Source: Rhizaria sp. SCN 62-66 | Lineage: Eukaryota > Rhizaria, unplaced | Direction of reading: 5' to 3' | Assembly: GCA_001724265.1 (NCBI GenBank) | Contig: MEDY01000275.1 | Location: forward strand, 19,715-83,714 | DNA length: 64,000 nt | Part shown: positions 32,796 to 44,207 of the stretch, in pieces | Layout of the letters: the number at the start of each line of letters is the position of its first letter | How positions within the stretch are numbered: position 1 is the stretch's first letter | Made by a program: the position numbers and the translations under genes | Notes under the pieces: generated by a model | Told to the model about the DNA's origin: nothing | Database searches by the model: none | What the model saw: only the letters and a program-made list of their open reading frames with translations

Positions 32796-35700
32796 ATGCA
32801 ATATGCCCTGTCAAACACTTGCTCAAAGTGTTATCAAACACTTTCCGACGCAAATGCTCAATGCACAAGCCTTCAGTGCACTCTGCTAACTAAGGTTAGT
32901 GACTTCACAACTTGATGTGACACTCTTTCACTGCACTGTGATATTTGTTGATCAAACAGCTCAGGGTAACGCAGAAAAGAGCCCCGCAAAACACTATTAA
33001 AGAATATCTGTTGAAATTTGACTGACCTTTGTATTTCTTGATTCCGTCTTACCTTCCGCATTATTTAGCCGCAGATCTCCCGCCCCACACCCACTTCACA
33101 CGCAGTTCCCGTATCTGTTCCTGCCATTGAAGCTTACACCAGAGCCCAGAGCCACAGTACGGGCTTGCGGGTGCCGTTAATTAACAGCTCCAGCCTTGTT
33201 AGCACAGGTAGCGCACGCTCAAGCCCGAGCGCAAGTCCGACTCCGAACGCAGGTGTGAGCGCCAGCGCAGGCGCAAGTGCAAGTCCGACGAGCGAGGGCG
33301 TCAAAGCCAATGTGCTGACATTTCGCAACCATGGCAGCAGTTCAAGCAATGCGGGCTCCAACGACAAGACCAGCATTGACGGTGCGAGGATTCACACTAC
33401 AAGTACTGTTAAAAGCAGCGCTAGCGAATCCGTTAACAGCAGTGCAAGCACCAACATGCGTAGCATCGAAGACCGCTACAGCAGCGACGGGGGCCCTCAG
33501 CATTACGATATCACATCTGCGGCTGCGCCAAACACGAAGGCATTCACTCATTCTATCACCACTAACGCTGCTGCAGCTCTGTCAATTCTCAACCCTTCTC
33601 TGCACAGAAGCCACGTCAAAAGTACGAGTGCTTATGCCGCCGCTGATCCTGTGGCCCCGACACCGGCTGCTGTGTCACGATAGTTTGGAGCCACCGTCAC
33701 TGCTTCTGGGGACGACGCTGTCGAGTCAACCCAAGATGTACGTGTTTTATGTGTTGTGGACACGTATGATGATTGCATGCTCAAACACTTGGGTGACATC
33801 AAGAACGCGATTGTTTGTTGACGTATCCATTCTTAAATAATTCGCTAACTTAATCGTGTCTAATCTATTTATTTTTGATCGTAGGGTCTTATGTGTTATA
33901 GCCACGTTGTTCCCAAGCCAATCTCCCTCTGGTGCAAGACATGCTCTGAGTTTACATGCGCTACATGTATCGTTGTTCATGCCACACACCCAGGTCATTC
34001 GATTCAGAGTCTGTCGCAAATTCGCGACAGCACAACCGCAGCCGCCAAGCAGCTGTTTCAACAGCTAGACGTAACAAAGAGTATTGTGAAGGTAAGCTGC
34101 ATAGATTTACGACTAGAACTTTAGCATAGCTGAAACACAATCTTTTCTTAACCCGTAATAAGGTTTTGCCAGTCAATACTAATAGTACAACACAATTTAC
34201 CATAACTTAAATTTGAGCATTGTGTTGAAAATGTGAATGTTTCGTAACAGGAGCTAAACGATAACATTACGCAAACTGTCGAGCACGAGTGCGCCGCTCT
34301 TGCGAACTACGCAAACAACAACCCCGCACTGTGTCCTTCGAATATTGCCGCATCCTTTGCCTCAAAGCTCCGCCTCCTTGCACGCCGCTGCGTTACAGTG
34401 GCTGCGTCTGCGCTTGCAGCCGGCGAGATGGGTGCTCGTGCTCTGTCGCCTCAACGCATCCACGCAGCGAACCCACGGGAGCTTGCAGCACTACAGATCG
34501 CCGCAGGAGACTGGGTGATCCGTACAAGCCCTGATCAGGCTCTTGAAATGTGGCGTCATTGTCTCAGCTGTTATCGCGTAGCCACCCTGGCAGCAGGCGT
34601 GCTTCCCCAGTCTCACATGATTTCAACAGTTCTTGACGTGCCCGTTTCATCGTTCGTGCCTGAATCTTCTGCGGTCGCGTTGCAGGATGTGTACTACTGC
34701 GGCGTGCGCATTGCAGCCTCACTGCAGCGCGAGTGCGCGTGTGCTTCATCATCAGACCGTATTAACCATAACGCGTGCGCGTGCCCCATTGTTTGTACAC
34801 TTAACGCACAGCTCCCGCCGCTGATGACCAAGCTTTACAGCGAAAGGTACGACCTCTTAAAGGCGTACGATGACACAGTTATATCAGCTAGCCAAGCACC
34901 AACGCGGGCCGCAGACTGCGCTGCAGGTAATGCAGCAGCTTCCGCCGCTGTTAACAGCCGGCTCAGCATAGACCCTGGTGGTCGTGAAGAGGCACTCGTG
35001 CGACAGGCTTTTGATGTGCCTGCGTCGTTAACGTTCGGCCGACTTACGTTCACGCTCACCATTACAACCACGCTGAACACTAACGCAGCAGCTTCCAAAG
35101 GTACTAATGCAGCTTCAAGGCCTGGCAACGCAGTGGTAATGCTCCGCACATCAGAATCACTTTGGCTCACCAGCGCTGGCGCGCATTCTGCAACCGTCTC
35201 ACTTGAACCAAGAAACGCCGTTCTTGCCACTCCCGATCAGCTTGGCAATTTGAACCCCGCCGACTTTAGCTCGTTAACCCCAGGATTAGTCAATGGTGAG
35301 CGCGCGATGCGCGTCAGGCTTGAAGTCGGGGCGCCAAACATGATTCAGCACGCAGTGGCGCAGCAGATGTTCACTGACGCGCTATTGATGGAGCGTAAGT
35401 ACGCCGCGCCAATGGAACAAGAGCAGATAAGGGGGGTGTTAGCAGGCGTTGACGCACAAGGAGGGCGACGGCCGCCACCGGTCGCGGGCACCGCCACAAG
35501 CACTCGTCCCGGCGCGAGGACTACTAATACTGCTGCTGCCGCGGCGGTTACTGCAAGCAAGAGCACAAAGACTACGCCTGTCGCTGTTCCCACATCCACC
35601 ATGACGCACGCTCGCACTTCTGTTTCTCACACTGCCGCCTTCACGAACAAAGCATATCGCACGATGACTGACACGCCTGCGTCTTCTCCACCTGCTCTTG

Positions 35701-37064
35701 AGGACGTTCCTGTAACTGCTGTCGTCCCCAAGACCGCCGATGATAGTGCTGCCGCGGCAACAGTTACTCAAACTCCAACGCTCAAAGGACCCCGCACTGC
35801 TCATTCTGTGTATCTTGCACGCCAAAGCGCAACCAACACTGATGGCCTCTCGCATAACACGAAAGCAACAGTTACAACGCGTTCTCAAGATCCTGCTATG
35901 GGCACGGTAAGTCAAGCCCCTGCGACACGCAAATCCCGCCTCTCAGACCAACCGGGCACTACTGACAGCATTAAGAAGGAAAGTGGTGCCAAAGGCCTAA
36001 CATTCACCAGTCACGATAGCACCGATTTTAGCGCCAGCTCTGCTGTGGGTCTTGCACCCTCAGTGAACACTGTAGCTACGGGTGACATTAACAGCAATGA
36101 TGGTGCTCACGTTGCGCACACTGGCACAATGCTTCAGCAGCACACCGCGCGCCTGGAAGATTCCACCCAACATTTGGCGAAAATTACAAAAACCTTAGGT
36201 GCGTTTGTCAAATCCGCTCTTGGTACTTGTAGGAAAGCCAATGTGAAGGATACGACTCACGCATAGGATGCACATATGCTTACAAGTACGGGGCGTGGCT
36301 TGCCAAAGCGTAGCCGCATGACAACCAATTCCGCAAGCGTTGAGGTGAGCGAAGAGGGGGTCTTGCGCGCGGCGCAGACTACCAAGGCTGGACGCAGTGT
36401 GCTGATCCAATACAACTGGGACAAAGCAGGTCGGCGTGCACGGAAGCGGAGCAGTGCTGAAGCGAGCCGCAGCATTAATAACAGTAGCGACGAAGACTCT
36501 GACGACTAGGATGATCACAGGAAAAAAAATTTCCAGAGTCAGTTCGACGCATTCGCAACAGCTGGTGATCTTGTTGGCTTGTTTAATTTAATTCAAAACT
36601 ACCACATAACTAGTGAAGCTCGTCTACATGACGCTTGTACATGCCCAATCCCCCCACGGCTACGTAACAAGCCTGAGAACCGGAATCGCAGTGAGTTTGC
36701 GCTGCGTGCGTTGTTAGTCGAAGGGCGTGTGAGATCATCCGCAACCAAGCTGCGCGATAACTGGAAGTCGATGGATGATCTTCGGCGCAAACGGCTTGAG
36801 ATTTACATCAAGTATGGCACTGCTGTGCTGATAGAGATGATGAAGCGCGAGGCGCAGCGCGTTGCAGAAGCACATGAACAAAACAAGACGGACATGCAGA
36901 GTCACAGCAGCCGTGACGGCGACAGCGGTGTGACTCGCAGTCACACAGGCGCTCTTGCAGGCACAGACGGCAAGGCTGTAGGTGGCTATTACCTGAAGAA
37001 AAACACTAGTTTTGGAGCTGAAATGAAGGATAGTGATGCTGATGACGAGAATGATGGGGGTTGA
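32796..37064 (+). CDS. B-box zinc-finger protein, four exons, three in-frame UAG codons
   Basis: Proposed join 32796..32894, 33075..33737, 33885..34091 and 34251..37064: 1,260 codons, all junctions phase 0, TGA stop. Donors are GTTAGT, GTACGT and GTAAGC; acceptors are GCAG, GTAG and ACAG. Exon 1 (33 codons) has C9-x2-C12 and C23-x4-C28, possibly a degenerate first B-box. Exon 3 carries a good B-box: C258-x2-H261-x9-C271-x2-C274-x4-C279-x2-C282-x3-H286 and H289/H292. Exon 4 begins with helical sequence (SIVK joined to ELNDNITQTVEHE), as expected of the coiled coil after a B-box. A Ser/Thr/Ala-rich middle and a basic-acidic C-terminus (RRARKRSS, DEDSDD) follow. No RING was found upstream. TAG occurs at codons 236, 995 and 1076, each followed by coding-like sequence in frame. 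Function unknown; B-box proteins are usually scaffolds or ubiquitin-ligase parts. Exon 1 is the least certain part. Confidence 0.72.
33681..33683 (+). other. In-frame UAG codon in the B-box gene (codon 236)
   Basis: TAG followed by 18 open codons (FGATVTASGDDAVESTQD) that end exactly at a GTACGT donor. Splicing at that donor joins in phase 0 to the B-box exon. Confidence 0.8.
36264..36266 (+). other. In-frame UAG codon in the B-box gene (codon 995)
   Basis: TAG between KDTTHA and DAHMLTSTGRG. The same frame runs on for 80 codons to the next TAG, with basic and acidic coding-like sequence. Confidence 0.78.
36507..36509 (+). other. In-frame UAG codon in the B-box gene (codon 1076)
   Basis: TAG inside an acidic patch: NNSSDEDSDD precedes it and DDHRKKNFQSQFDAFATAG follows in the same frame, which then stays open for about 185 codons to TGA. 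Confidence 0.82.
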
Positions 37065-40000
37065 GAAGATGGCATCGGGACTGAAGTGAGCGAGTACGTG
37101 TTTACGCATGAGTCGCGGTGACGTTGATAATGAGCCAAACAAGTAGATGCGATATATTACAAGTACAGCTGTACATTTCAATTATGACAATTTAACATTC
37201 TTGAACAATACAAAGATATATGTTGCAAGATCAACGACACAAAGATTGGCCTTTTCAGTACGATATGGGCCATTACGACGAGGAAACTTTTTTTTTTTTT
37301 TCTCTTAGGCTAGTGACTGCAGGTCACCAACCTCTTACGAGCGCATTTGTGTATTCAAGTACAGCTATTGTGACAACAAACGAGATCTCATGACTGAGAT
37401 GTCATTGCCGAATAGCGGCATTCAAGGCGCAAACATGCTTTCGTGACCCGGATCCAACATTATCAGCAACCGCGGGGTCAAATACGTCAGTCACAGGCAG
37501 AGACTCGCATTACACACACGAACATACATGCAGAAAAACATATATGCCCAATGTGCCGAGCGAGCGTTGGCGGTGACGGCAGCGGTGACCGAGCAACGGG
37601 GGCTGGGTTGGGGCGGGGGTGCGGCCGGGGTACGGCGGCGATTGCGCCAGCAGCGCAGCGCACTCTGCGGCAACACAGCACATCGAACAGCTAGCTCGAC
37701 GCAGTTTCACTCACACGCCCTGCGCGCGCGGAGCGCCTTAGTGACGAAGGTTGGCTCGCGGAGAGGGAGAGAGGGAAGATGTAGCGGAGCCGGCGTGCGG
37801 CGGTCGTGCGGATACAGAGGCGAGCGCGGGGGCGCAGGGCGGGGTGATGACACTGCTTGTCGACGACCTCATTGCAGCGACGGCTTTTCCATTCGAGATA
37901 TTTGCTTACACCAGCCACTCGTCTCAGGGAAAGATATAGTTCCTGACCTGACCTGAGCTGTGCCGTGATTATGCCGTGCCATTACTGTTAGATAGGGGTT
38001 GGATTGGGCAGGCGAGAGACTCCGCGGACAGGGCAACAAGTGAGTGAATTAGGCAAACGGCGATGGAGACGCGGACAAACTGACGGAGGGCGGGCGCGAG
38101 AGCGAGAGTGGGATGATCGACAGCAGACAAACACACACGCAGAGGAGACGATGGAAGGATAACTTAACACACAAAGATACGAAACACACAACACATACGA
38201 AGAGATATAACTAAAATTTCACCTTCCAACGTTGAAGCTAGGACAGTATGAACCTGAGACAGACAACAAAAAGAAACACTTGGGAGTCTTCTGCACATTT
38301 TACTAAACATAAGTTCTCGATTGTTGCGCTTCTTCCCGCAGTATCTGTCGTGGCTGGGATGCAACCACTGACTGCAGCAGAGATAACGCGCGCGAGAGAA
38401 AAGGGACGGAGATAGAAGAAGTGAGACTGTAACACCAAGTAGGCAGTAGACAGCAAACACAAACTTGACTGAAAAAAAATAAAAAAAAATCCACAAAAAA
38501 CACACATACACACGCACAATAAAATTGAGGATGCAAAAAATGAATAGCAAACAGGCGTCATGCGCCGCGCACGGCACACACATAACATAGACTAGACACG
38601 ACGTGCACGCGTGTGAGAGAAAGAGAGAGATTATGCGAGATACTAAGGTCTGCGTTCCGTGGGTGCAATGCGGCGGCGACTGAGGCAGATGAAAAAAGAA
38701 GAAAAAAACAACACACAACTACTTGCTAGTGACTACTTGCGAGTGACAAAAAAAGAAAAACATGCGTCCACGATAGCTGTGCACGAGGTCGAAAACAGTG
38801 AGCTGGGCCGACTGCTTCGCGACTGTGGCTATGAACGCGGCGGCGCCTTTGCTTAAATGTGCTTGTGATTGTGTGATTGGCTGTAGCTATGTTGGGTTCG
38901 TATCAGAGCGACATGTAGTTACAACAGAGACACACATGGTAATGCTGAGAACAAGGAACAAGTACAGGCAAGTCACACAACACAAACACAAAGCCGCACA
39001 AACGAACATCTGGAGGCATAAACACACGGAAAACATAAACATTCTTGGCTTTGCGTTCAGGTACTTAGTGAAAAGGCAACCTAAACCGGAGAAGCGAGTG
39101 AAGCAGTGCGAGCAAATGAGCTCCACTAACACGGGATAAACATATTCAAATATAAACATACAAGACACACGATCATAAAACACTTGTACCATCTAAAACA
39201 CGACAATAAGAGAAACAGGTTTGCAACATTTCTGCTTTTGTTTACTTTTACTTTTCCTCTTGGGTTTGGGTTCGGTTGCGATTTGTTGTGATTACATAAA
39301 CATTGCTTTTTGTTCAAGGTCCTCCGTGAGGACACAGTGACGACCGACAGTCACACTACACCGTGTGCAATTGCTAGGCACACACAAACATACCGTTGTA
39401 CGCGCTCACAGCAAGCTAGAGTCAAGAATTTAGACTCAAACACGGAAGACGAGGGCGGGCTCGGAGCAGAGCGGTTCGGCGTGACTAGGCGACCAGAAGA
39501 CAACTTGAACGAAAAAACGTAAGATAGTAGCAGCTTAGCGGCGAATAAAGAAGCAACGACTCCAAACAAAAACATACAGATAGCTTGTTGACCGAAGCCA
39601 AAAAAACAAGCACGCGAGCACTGTCGCGGTCACATACAAACAAGACACAAAATGGGAATAGCAACGGGGATTATGTACAGATACAATGAGAAGACAAATA
39701 TGACGATTTTTTGTGACATTATTTTTTTGATGGTTTTTGAGTCATTCTTTGGTTTTCTCTCGTAATTATATGATGTCTGGAGCTTGTTATTAGACTCACA
39801 AGGCAAACGTTGCGCTCATGGATGCGTGGTTACTTTGAGCGCGTGAACGTGGCATGTTTGGGCTCGCAAAGTGCGACACTTCGCGAAAACATAGCAAACA
39901 AGATATGAAAAATAAAGACATATGACAGAGTTATCATATAAAAAATACGGCGCGCGTTCAAGCGTTTTGACGTTAGTTGATGATCTTTGCTACGAGTTCA

Positions 40001-40832
40001 AGCACAGCGCACTAGGCCTTCAGTCGTTTTCTGCGACCCATCTGAGTAACAGCTAGCTAGCACTTGTGTGATGAGATATTGAGACGTTAAAGAAGCGAGT
40101 GACCAAGCTGATGTGACGAATGGAATATGTAGGAACGTGATAGCTCGTACGTAAAATGTGACTAGTGTACGGCGATCACAGAAACAACAAAGCGACGACA
40201 GCGACAGCGATAACGGAAATAGCGAAGGGATCATGGCGACGGCAAGTTGCAACGGCAGAGAGGGAGCAAGGCGGCAAGAGCAGGAGGGCGAGAACGAGGG
40301 ATTGAAGGAGCATGAAGAAGAGAGAGAGAGAGGGGAGACGCCAGTCTTAGTTGGATTGGAGCGACTGGCGGGCTACTGTGCGCATTGTTTCACACTATCT
40401 GTCGCTATGCTGAGTGGGAGGCACAACAACAGGCAGTGCGCGATGACAACAACGACATCAGAAACGATGGAACGAACGCAGGCTTCCTAGCTTGAGAGAC
40501 ACAGCTGCAAAGCAGTGCAGTCAAGCTGGGAGCTGAAAAAAAGACGTTAAAACAGCGAAGAACGTAACAGTGAAAAACAGAAACATGCGAAAACACACAC
40601 ACAAACGAGATGTAGTGCAACATCACACACTCACGACAGGAACACAGTTTGATTGAGCTTTAACTTAGCTTATCGTTACTTCGCTTAGCCTGGGTGGGCT
40701 GCAGCGGAACTGTGCCGTGGTCAAGTGAACGTTTTGTGGTGCTTGGAGTCAGTAATAGAATTCCCGGGAATTCTATTACTGACTTTGGTTTGTCAGTTCA
40801 ATTCAGTTCATTTCATTTTACTCTCTCCTTCC
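37065..40832. other. 3.8 kb gene-free stretch between convergent genes
   Basis: No convincing coding frame on either strand. It includes a poly-T run followed by CTCTTAG (37288-37308), a GC-rich patch at about 37550-37870, and about 2.8 kb (37.9-40.7 kb) in which the plus strand is A-rich and T-poor. T-richness of the sense strand marks 3' flanks elsewhere here, so this part may be a long 3' UTR or separate non-coding transcript on the minus strand, continuing from the Gln/Ala-rich gene. Frames such as 38164..38718 (minus) are by-products of this skew. Confidence 0.45.
40747..40784. repeat. Perfect 38-bp palindrome
   Basis: Two 19-base arms, AGTCAGTAATAGAATTCCC and its exact complement, meet with no spacer at CCC/GGG. 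The centre contains nested SmaI and EcoRI sites. It lies 49 bases past the stop codon of the minus-strand Gln/Ala-rich gene, so it would form a strong hairpin in that 3' UTR. Symmetry ends exactly at 40747 and 40784. Confidence 0.97.
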
Positions 40833-43800
40833 TTACTGCGGACCCAGTCCCTTGGACAGCCCCAGTCCGTGGTGGCCGTGAACGTGGGCCGGGTGACCGT
40901 GGGCGGGCGGGTTCTGCTGCAGCAGCCCCATAAGCGCCGCGATCTGGTTCATCTGCTGCGAGTTGCCGCCGGCTGCACCACCGCCGTTGGCAGCCAAGAG
41001 CGCCTGCGCTTGTGCTTGTGCCTGCTGCGCCTGCGCCTGCATCTGCGCCGCCTGCGCGTGGACCTGTGCCTGCGCCATGGCCTGCGCCATGGCCTGCGCC
41101 TGCGCGAGCGCCTGCGCCTGGGCCTGGGCCTGAACCTGTGCCTGCGCGTGCGACTGCGCCTGCAGCAGCTGCTGCGCCAGCTCGAAGAAGTTGGTCGCGC
41201 TCGGCGCCGCTGCCGCGGCGCTGGCGCTCACGGCGGCGGCGGTGGCGCTGGTGGCCGCGGCGCCGTTGCGCTTGGCCATGGCGGGCTTCGCCGGCAGCAT
41301 GAGCCCGGCCATCGAGCCCGGAGCAGCGGCGGCGGCGGGCTTGGCGGCCTTGGCCACCTTGGGCTTGACGGGACGCACCGAGTGCAGCGCCTGCATGTTC
41401 ACCGACAAGCTGCCCAGGCCGTGCCCGTGGCTGTGACCGTGGGGCGCGATGGCCGGCGACGCGGGCGCGGCCGGTCCGCTGCCGCCGCCCACCTGCACCT
41501 GCGCCTGTGCGTCATGGTAGCCGGCGTTGCCGCCGCCGCCGAGGCCGAGGCCGTGGGCCTGGCCCTGCCCGTAGCTGGTCACGGCGGGCGCAGCCAGCGT
41601 CGCGGCGGTCGACGGCGTGACCGCGGCCACGGCCGTCACGGTCGACTGCGCGGCCGTGGCGTTGGCGGCGCGCGCGGCGATGAGCGCAACGCCCTTGCGC
41701 GGGCACGGCGCCTGCTGCTGCTGAACCTGCTGCTGGATGTGCTGCTGCCGCTCGCGCAGCGCGGCCGTCAGCGCCGAGTCGGCGGCAGTGCTCGCGGCGG
41801 CCGCAGCGGCGGCCACGGTCTCGGCGTCGCACGTCTCCGCCGGCGACCGCAACTGCTGCTCAGAGCTCGCGAGGCCCGGCTCTAGCTTCACGCCCCCGCT
41901 GCTAATGCTGCCGTCCTCGTTGGCGACAGACGCAGACGCAGACACGGACGCCGAAGCAGACATGGAGCCGCCGCCGAAGCCCGCGGCGCTGACGCCGCCC
42001 GAGAGTGAGAGAGCAACCGCGGCGGCGGCGGCGGCGGCCTCCTCAGCGGCGGCCGCGGCCGTAGTGACGGGCCCGACGTTGACGAGCACGGGGTGACGCC
42101 GCAGCGCCGCGCGCGCGCTGTCGGCTTCAGCCGCGGGCGCGAACTGCAGCAGCCCCTCGGCCGTGGTCTTGAGCTCGGCCATGACGGCGTGGGCCGCCGC
42201 GACCTCGACGCGCATGACGGCAATCTCCTCGCCCGCCGACACGCAGCGCAGCTTGAGCAGGTTGAGCTCATTGCGCACGGCCGTCAACTGCGCGGTGTGC
42301 GCCGCCGTGGCCGCATTGATAGTGGCCGCCTCGCCGGCCGCCACACGCACAAGCGCCGCGGCGAGGCAGCCCACGACGTCGGCAAGCTGCGCAGGCGACA
42401 GCGCATGGGCCGCAACCAGTCCCGCGATCGAGGCCGCGGGGTCCGTCAGTTGCGCCTGCGTGAAGAGCACGGCCGGCGCGGCACCCGCCGCGGCGCCGCG
42501 CCGCCCGCCCGCGCCCGCGCCGCCCAGCCCGCCCAGCGGCCCGCCGACGGCGGCGCCCGCGTCAGCGTGGCTCATCATGCCGCGCGCGCCGGCGCCGTCG
42601 AGAGCCAGCGCGCCGCGGCGGCCGTCGCGGCGGATCTTGCCACCGTCCCCGCTGGCCACGGCCACAGCGGCCGCCAACGAGACGGCACTCCCGTCCTCGT
42701 CGCCCCCCGCGGCGCCCCCGCTGCCGCCGGCCGCGGCCGCTGCCGAGGACGCCGAAGCGGAGGACCCGGCGGCGGCGACGTTGTGCTGCTGGAGCAGCTG
42801 CTGCTGCAGCGCCGAAAGTGGCGCGCCCGAGGCCGCGGCGACAGTGGCGGCCTTAAGCGCGGCGATCGTGGCCGCGTGCTCCAACACCGCGACGCAGAGC
42901 CCGAGCGGCGCGTCCAGCGGCGGCTGGTCGTCGACCGCGCCCGAGGCACCCGCCGCCGCCACCAGTTTCGCCGTCGCGGATGACATCGTGGGCGCAGACG
43001 CAGATGACGCGGCATGGGTACCTGTGGCACCAGTGGGGGTCGCGAGGTCGGCGTCGTCGGTCATGGCGGACGCGGACGAGGGGAGCAGCCCGTCGTCCTC
43101 GCTCTTGGCGCTGCCGCTGCCGTCCGCGGCGCTGAGACCGCCGCTGCTGGTGCCGTTAGGGTCGGCTTTGCAGCCGTGGCCGCCGTCGAGCGCGAGCGCG
43201 GTGGTGACGATGCCGCCGCAGCGGGCCAGCGCCTCCTGCATCTGCCCGGCAGCACGCGCGTGCTGCAGCTGCTTGGCTGCCGCGCCGGGGCTAGCCACGG
43301 CGGCGGCCGCGGCGGCGGCAGCCGCGGTCTGCGCCTGCACGTGGCGCGACACGCGCGAGCCCGCCAGCGTCAGCGGCGCCGCGGGCTGCGCGGGCGCCGC
43401 GGCAGCAGCAGCGGCGGCGGTGGCGGCGGTGGCGGCGGTGGCGGCGGTGACGATGGAGCGGCGGTGCAAAGCAGGGGACGGGCCCTCGCTGCCGGAGCCA
43501 GGGCCGGGTGTGCCCGCGCCCGCGGACAGACCGGCGCTGTTGCCGTTTGTATTAAGGTGTCGGTGGCCAGCGGCGGCGGCGGCGGAGGCAGAGCCAGGGG
43601 TGTGGCGGGTGAGGGCGGCGGCCGCGGCGGTGGCCGTGACGCTCGCCAGCGCGGGCGACACGCCGTGGTCGTGACCGTGACCGTGGCCGTGGGCGCCGGT
43701 GCCGGTGCGGGAGGCGGAGAGCATGGCGGCCGAGTGTGACGCGAGCGCGATCGCTGACGCGGGCGCGCCGTGACTGTGTGCGAGCGAGTGCGCGTGCGCG

Positions 43801-44207
43801 GCGGCATGGAGGCCGTGCGAGGACTGGCGCGAGGGCGGCGTCACGGCGGCGGGCGCGGCGCCGGCGACGAGGAGCTGCTCGGGCGGGGACGGCGCTCTGC
43901 GGAGCTCACCAGCCAGCAGCAGCCCGGCTGCCGTCTTAAGGTACCCGGCGCTGGTGAAGGCCAACGACGAGTGCGGGCTGGGCGGGTACGTGTGCGAGTC
44001 TGCGGCTTCGCTCGCGGCGGAGGACGACGGCGGCGTGGCTGTGCCCGGGACGGGAGCAGAGAGGCCGTTGCTGGCGTGCTGGGCTCCTGTCGCGGGGGAG
44101 AGCTGAACTTGGTGGTGGCTGTTGAAGTCGCCCTTTGAGTAGGGGCGTTTCACTACCGGTTGGACATCACCAGGACGTCCGGAGGAGGAACCTGAAACTT
44201 CCGACAT
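40833..44207 (-). CDS. Gln/Ala-rich low-complexity protein of unknown function
   Basis: Uninterrupted frame of 1,124 residues from ATG 44207 to TAA. The frame is open for 40 more codons upstream, but those look like 5' leader, and [16 protein letters not shown] looks like a typical N-terminus. I do not recognise a domain. Most of it is Ala, Ser, Gly and His-rich. One more ordered segment in the middle is predicted helical: [20 protein letters not shown], then [18 protein letters not shown] and [19 protein letters not shown], the last two possibly a coiled coil. The C-terminal third has a repetitive Ala-Gln stretch ([20 protein letters not shown]) and ends with a Gly/His-rich tail ([14 protein letters not shown]). 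The composition resembles transcription-related or RNA-granule proteins, but that is only a guess. It is head-to-head with the RNF141-like gene. Confidence 0.75.
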   Translation of the reverse strand: MSEVSGSSSGRPGDVQPVVKRPYSKGDFNSHHQVQLSPATGAQHASNGLSAPVPGTATPPSSSAASEAADSHTYPPSPHSSLAFTSAGYLKTAAGLLLAGELRRAPSPPEQLLVAGAAPAAVTPPSRQSSHGLHAAAHAHSLAHSHGAPASAIALASHSAAMLSASRTGTGAHGHGHGHDHGVSPALASVTATAAAAALTRHTPGSASAAAAAGHRHLNTNGNSAGLSAGAGTPGPGSGSEGPSPALHRRSIVTAATAATAATAAAAAAAAPAQPAAPLTLAGSRVSRHVQAQTAAAAAAAAAVASPGAAAKQLQHARAAGQMQEALARCGGIVTTALALDGGHGCKADPNGTSSGGLSAADGSGSAKSEDDGLLPSSASAMTDDADLATPTGATGTHAASSASAPTMSSATAKLVAAAGASGAVDDQPPLDAPLGLCVAVLEHAATIAALKAATVAAASGAPLSALQQQLLQQHNVAAAGSSASASSAAAAAGGSGGAAGGDEDGSAVSLAAAVAVASGDGGKIRRDGRRGALALDGAGARGMMSHADAGAAVGGPLGGLGGAGAGGRRGAAAGAAPAVLFTQAQLTDPAASIAGLVAAHALSPAQLADVVGCLAAALVRVAAGEAATINAATAAHTAQLTAVRNELNLLKLRCVSAGEEIAVMRVEVAAAHAVMAELKTTAEGLLQFAPAAEADSARAALRRHPVLVNVGPVTTAAAAAEEAAAAAAAVALSLSGGVSAAGFGGGSMSASASVSASASVANEDGSISSGGVKLEPGLASSEQQLRSPAETCDAETVAAAAAAASTAADSALTAALRERQQHIQQQVQQQQAPCPRKGVALIAARAANATAAQSTVTAVAAVTPSTAATLAAPAVTSYGQGQAHGLGLGGGGNAGYHDAQAQVQVGGGSGPAAPASPAIAPHGHSHGHGLGSLSVNMQALHSVRPVKPKVAKAAKPAAAAAPGSMAGLMLPAKPAMAKRNGAAATSATAAAVSASAAAAAPSATNFFELAQQLLQAQSHAQAQVQAQAQAQALAQAQAMAQAMAQAQVHAQAAQMQAQAQQAQAQAQALLAANGGGAAGGNSQQMNQIAALMGLLQQNPPAHGHPAHVHGHHGLGLSKGLGPQ

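Noticed and set aside
22683-37064. Helicase and B-box genes as pseudogenes
   Set aside because: Apart from TAG there are no frameshifts or other stops over about 12 kb of coding sequence, splice phases agree, and helicase motifs are intact.
37528-37956. A 142-residue frame in the GC-rich patch
   Set aside because: Arg/Gly-rich translation typical of GC-rich non-coding DNA; competing frames of similar length on both strands.
38164-38718. A 184-residue minus-strand frame rich in Phe, Cys and Leu
   Set aside because: Composition follows from the T-rich minus strand; no domain, no conserved pattern, overlapping similar frames in other phases.
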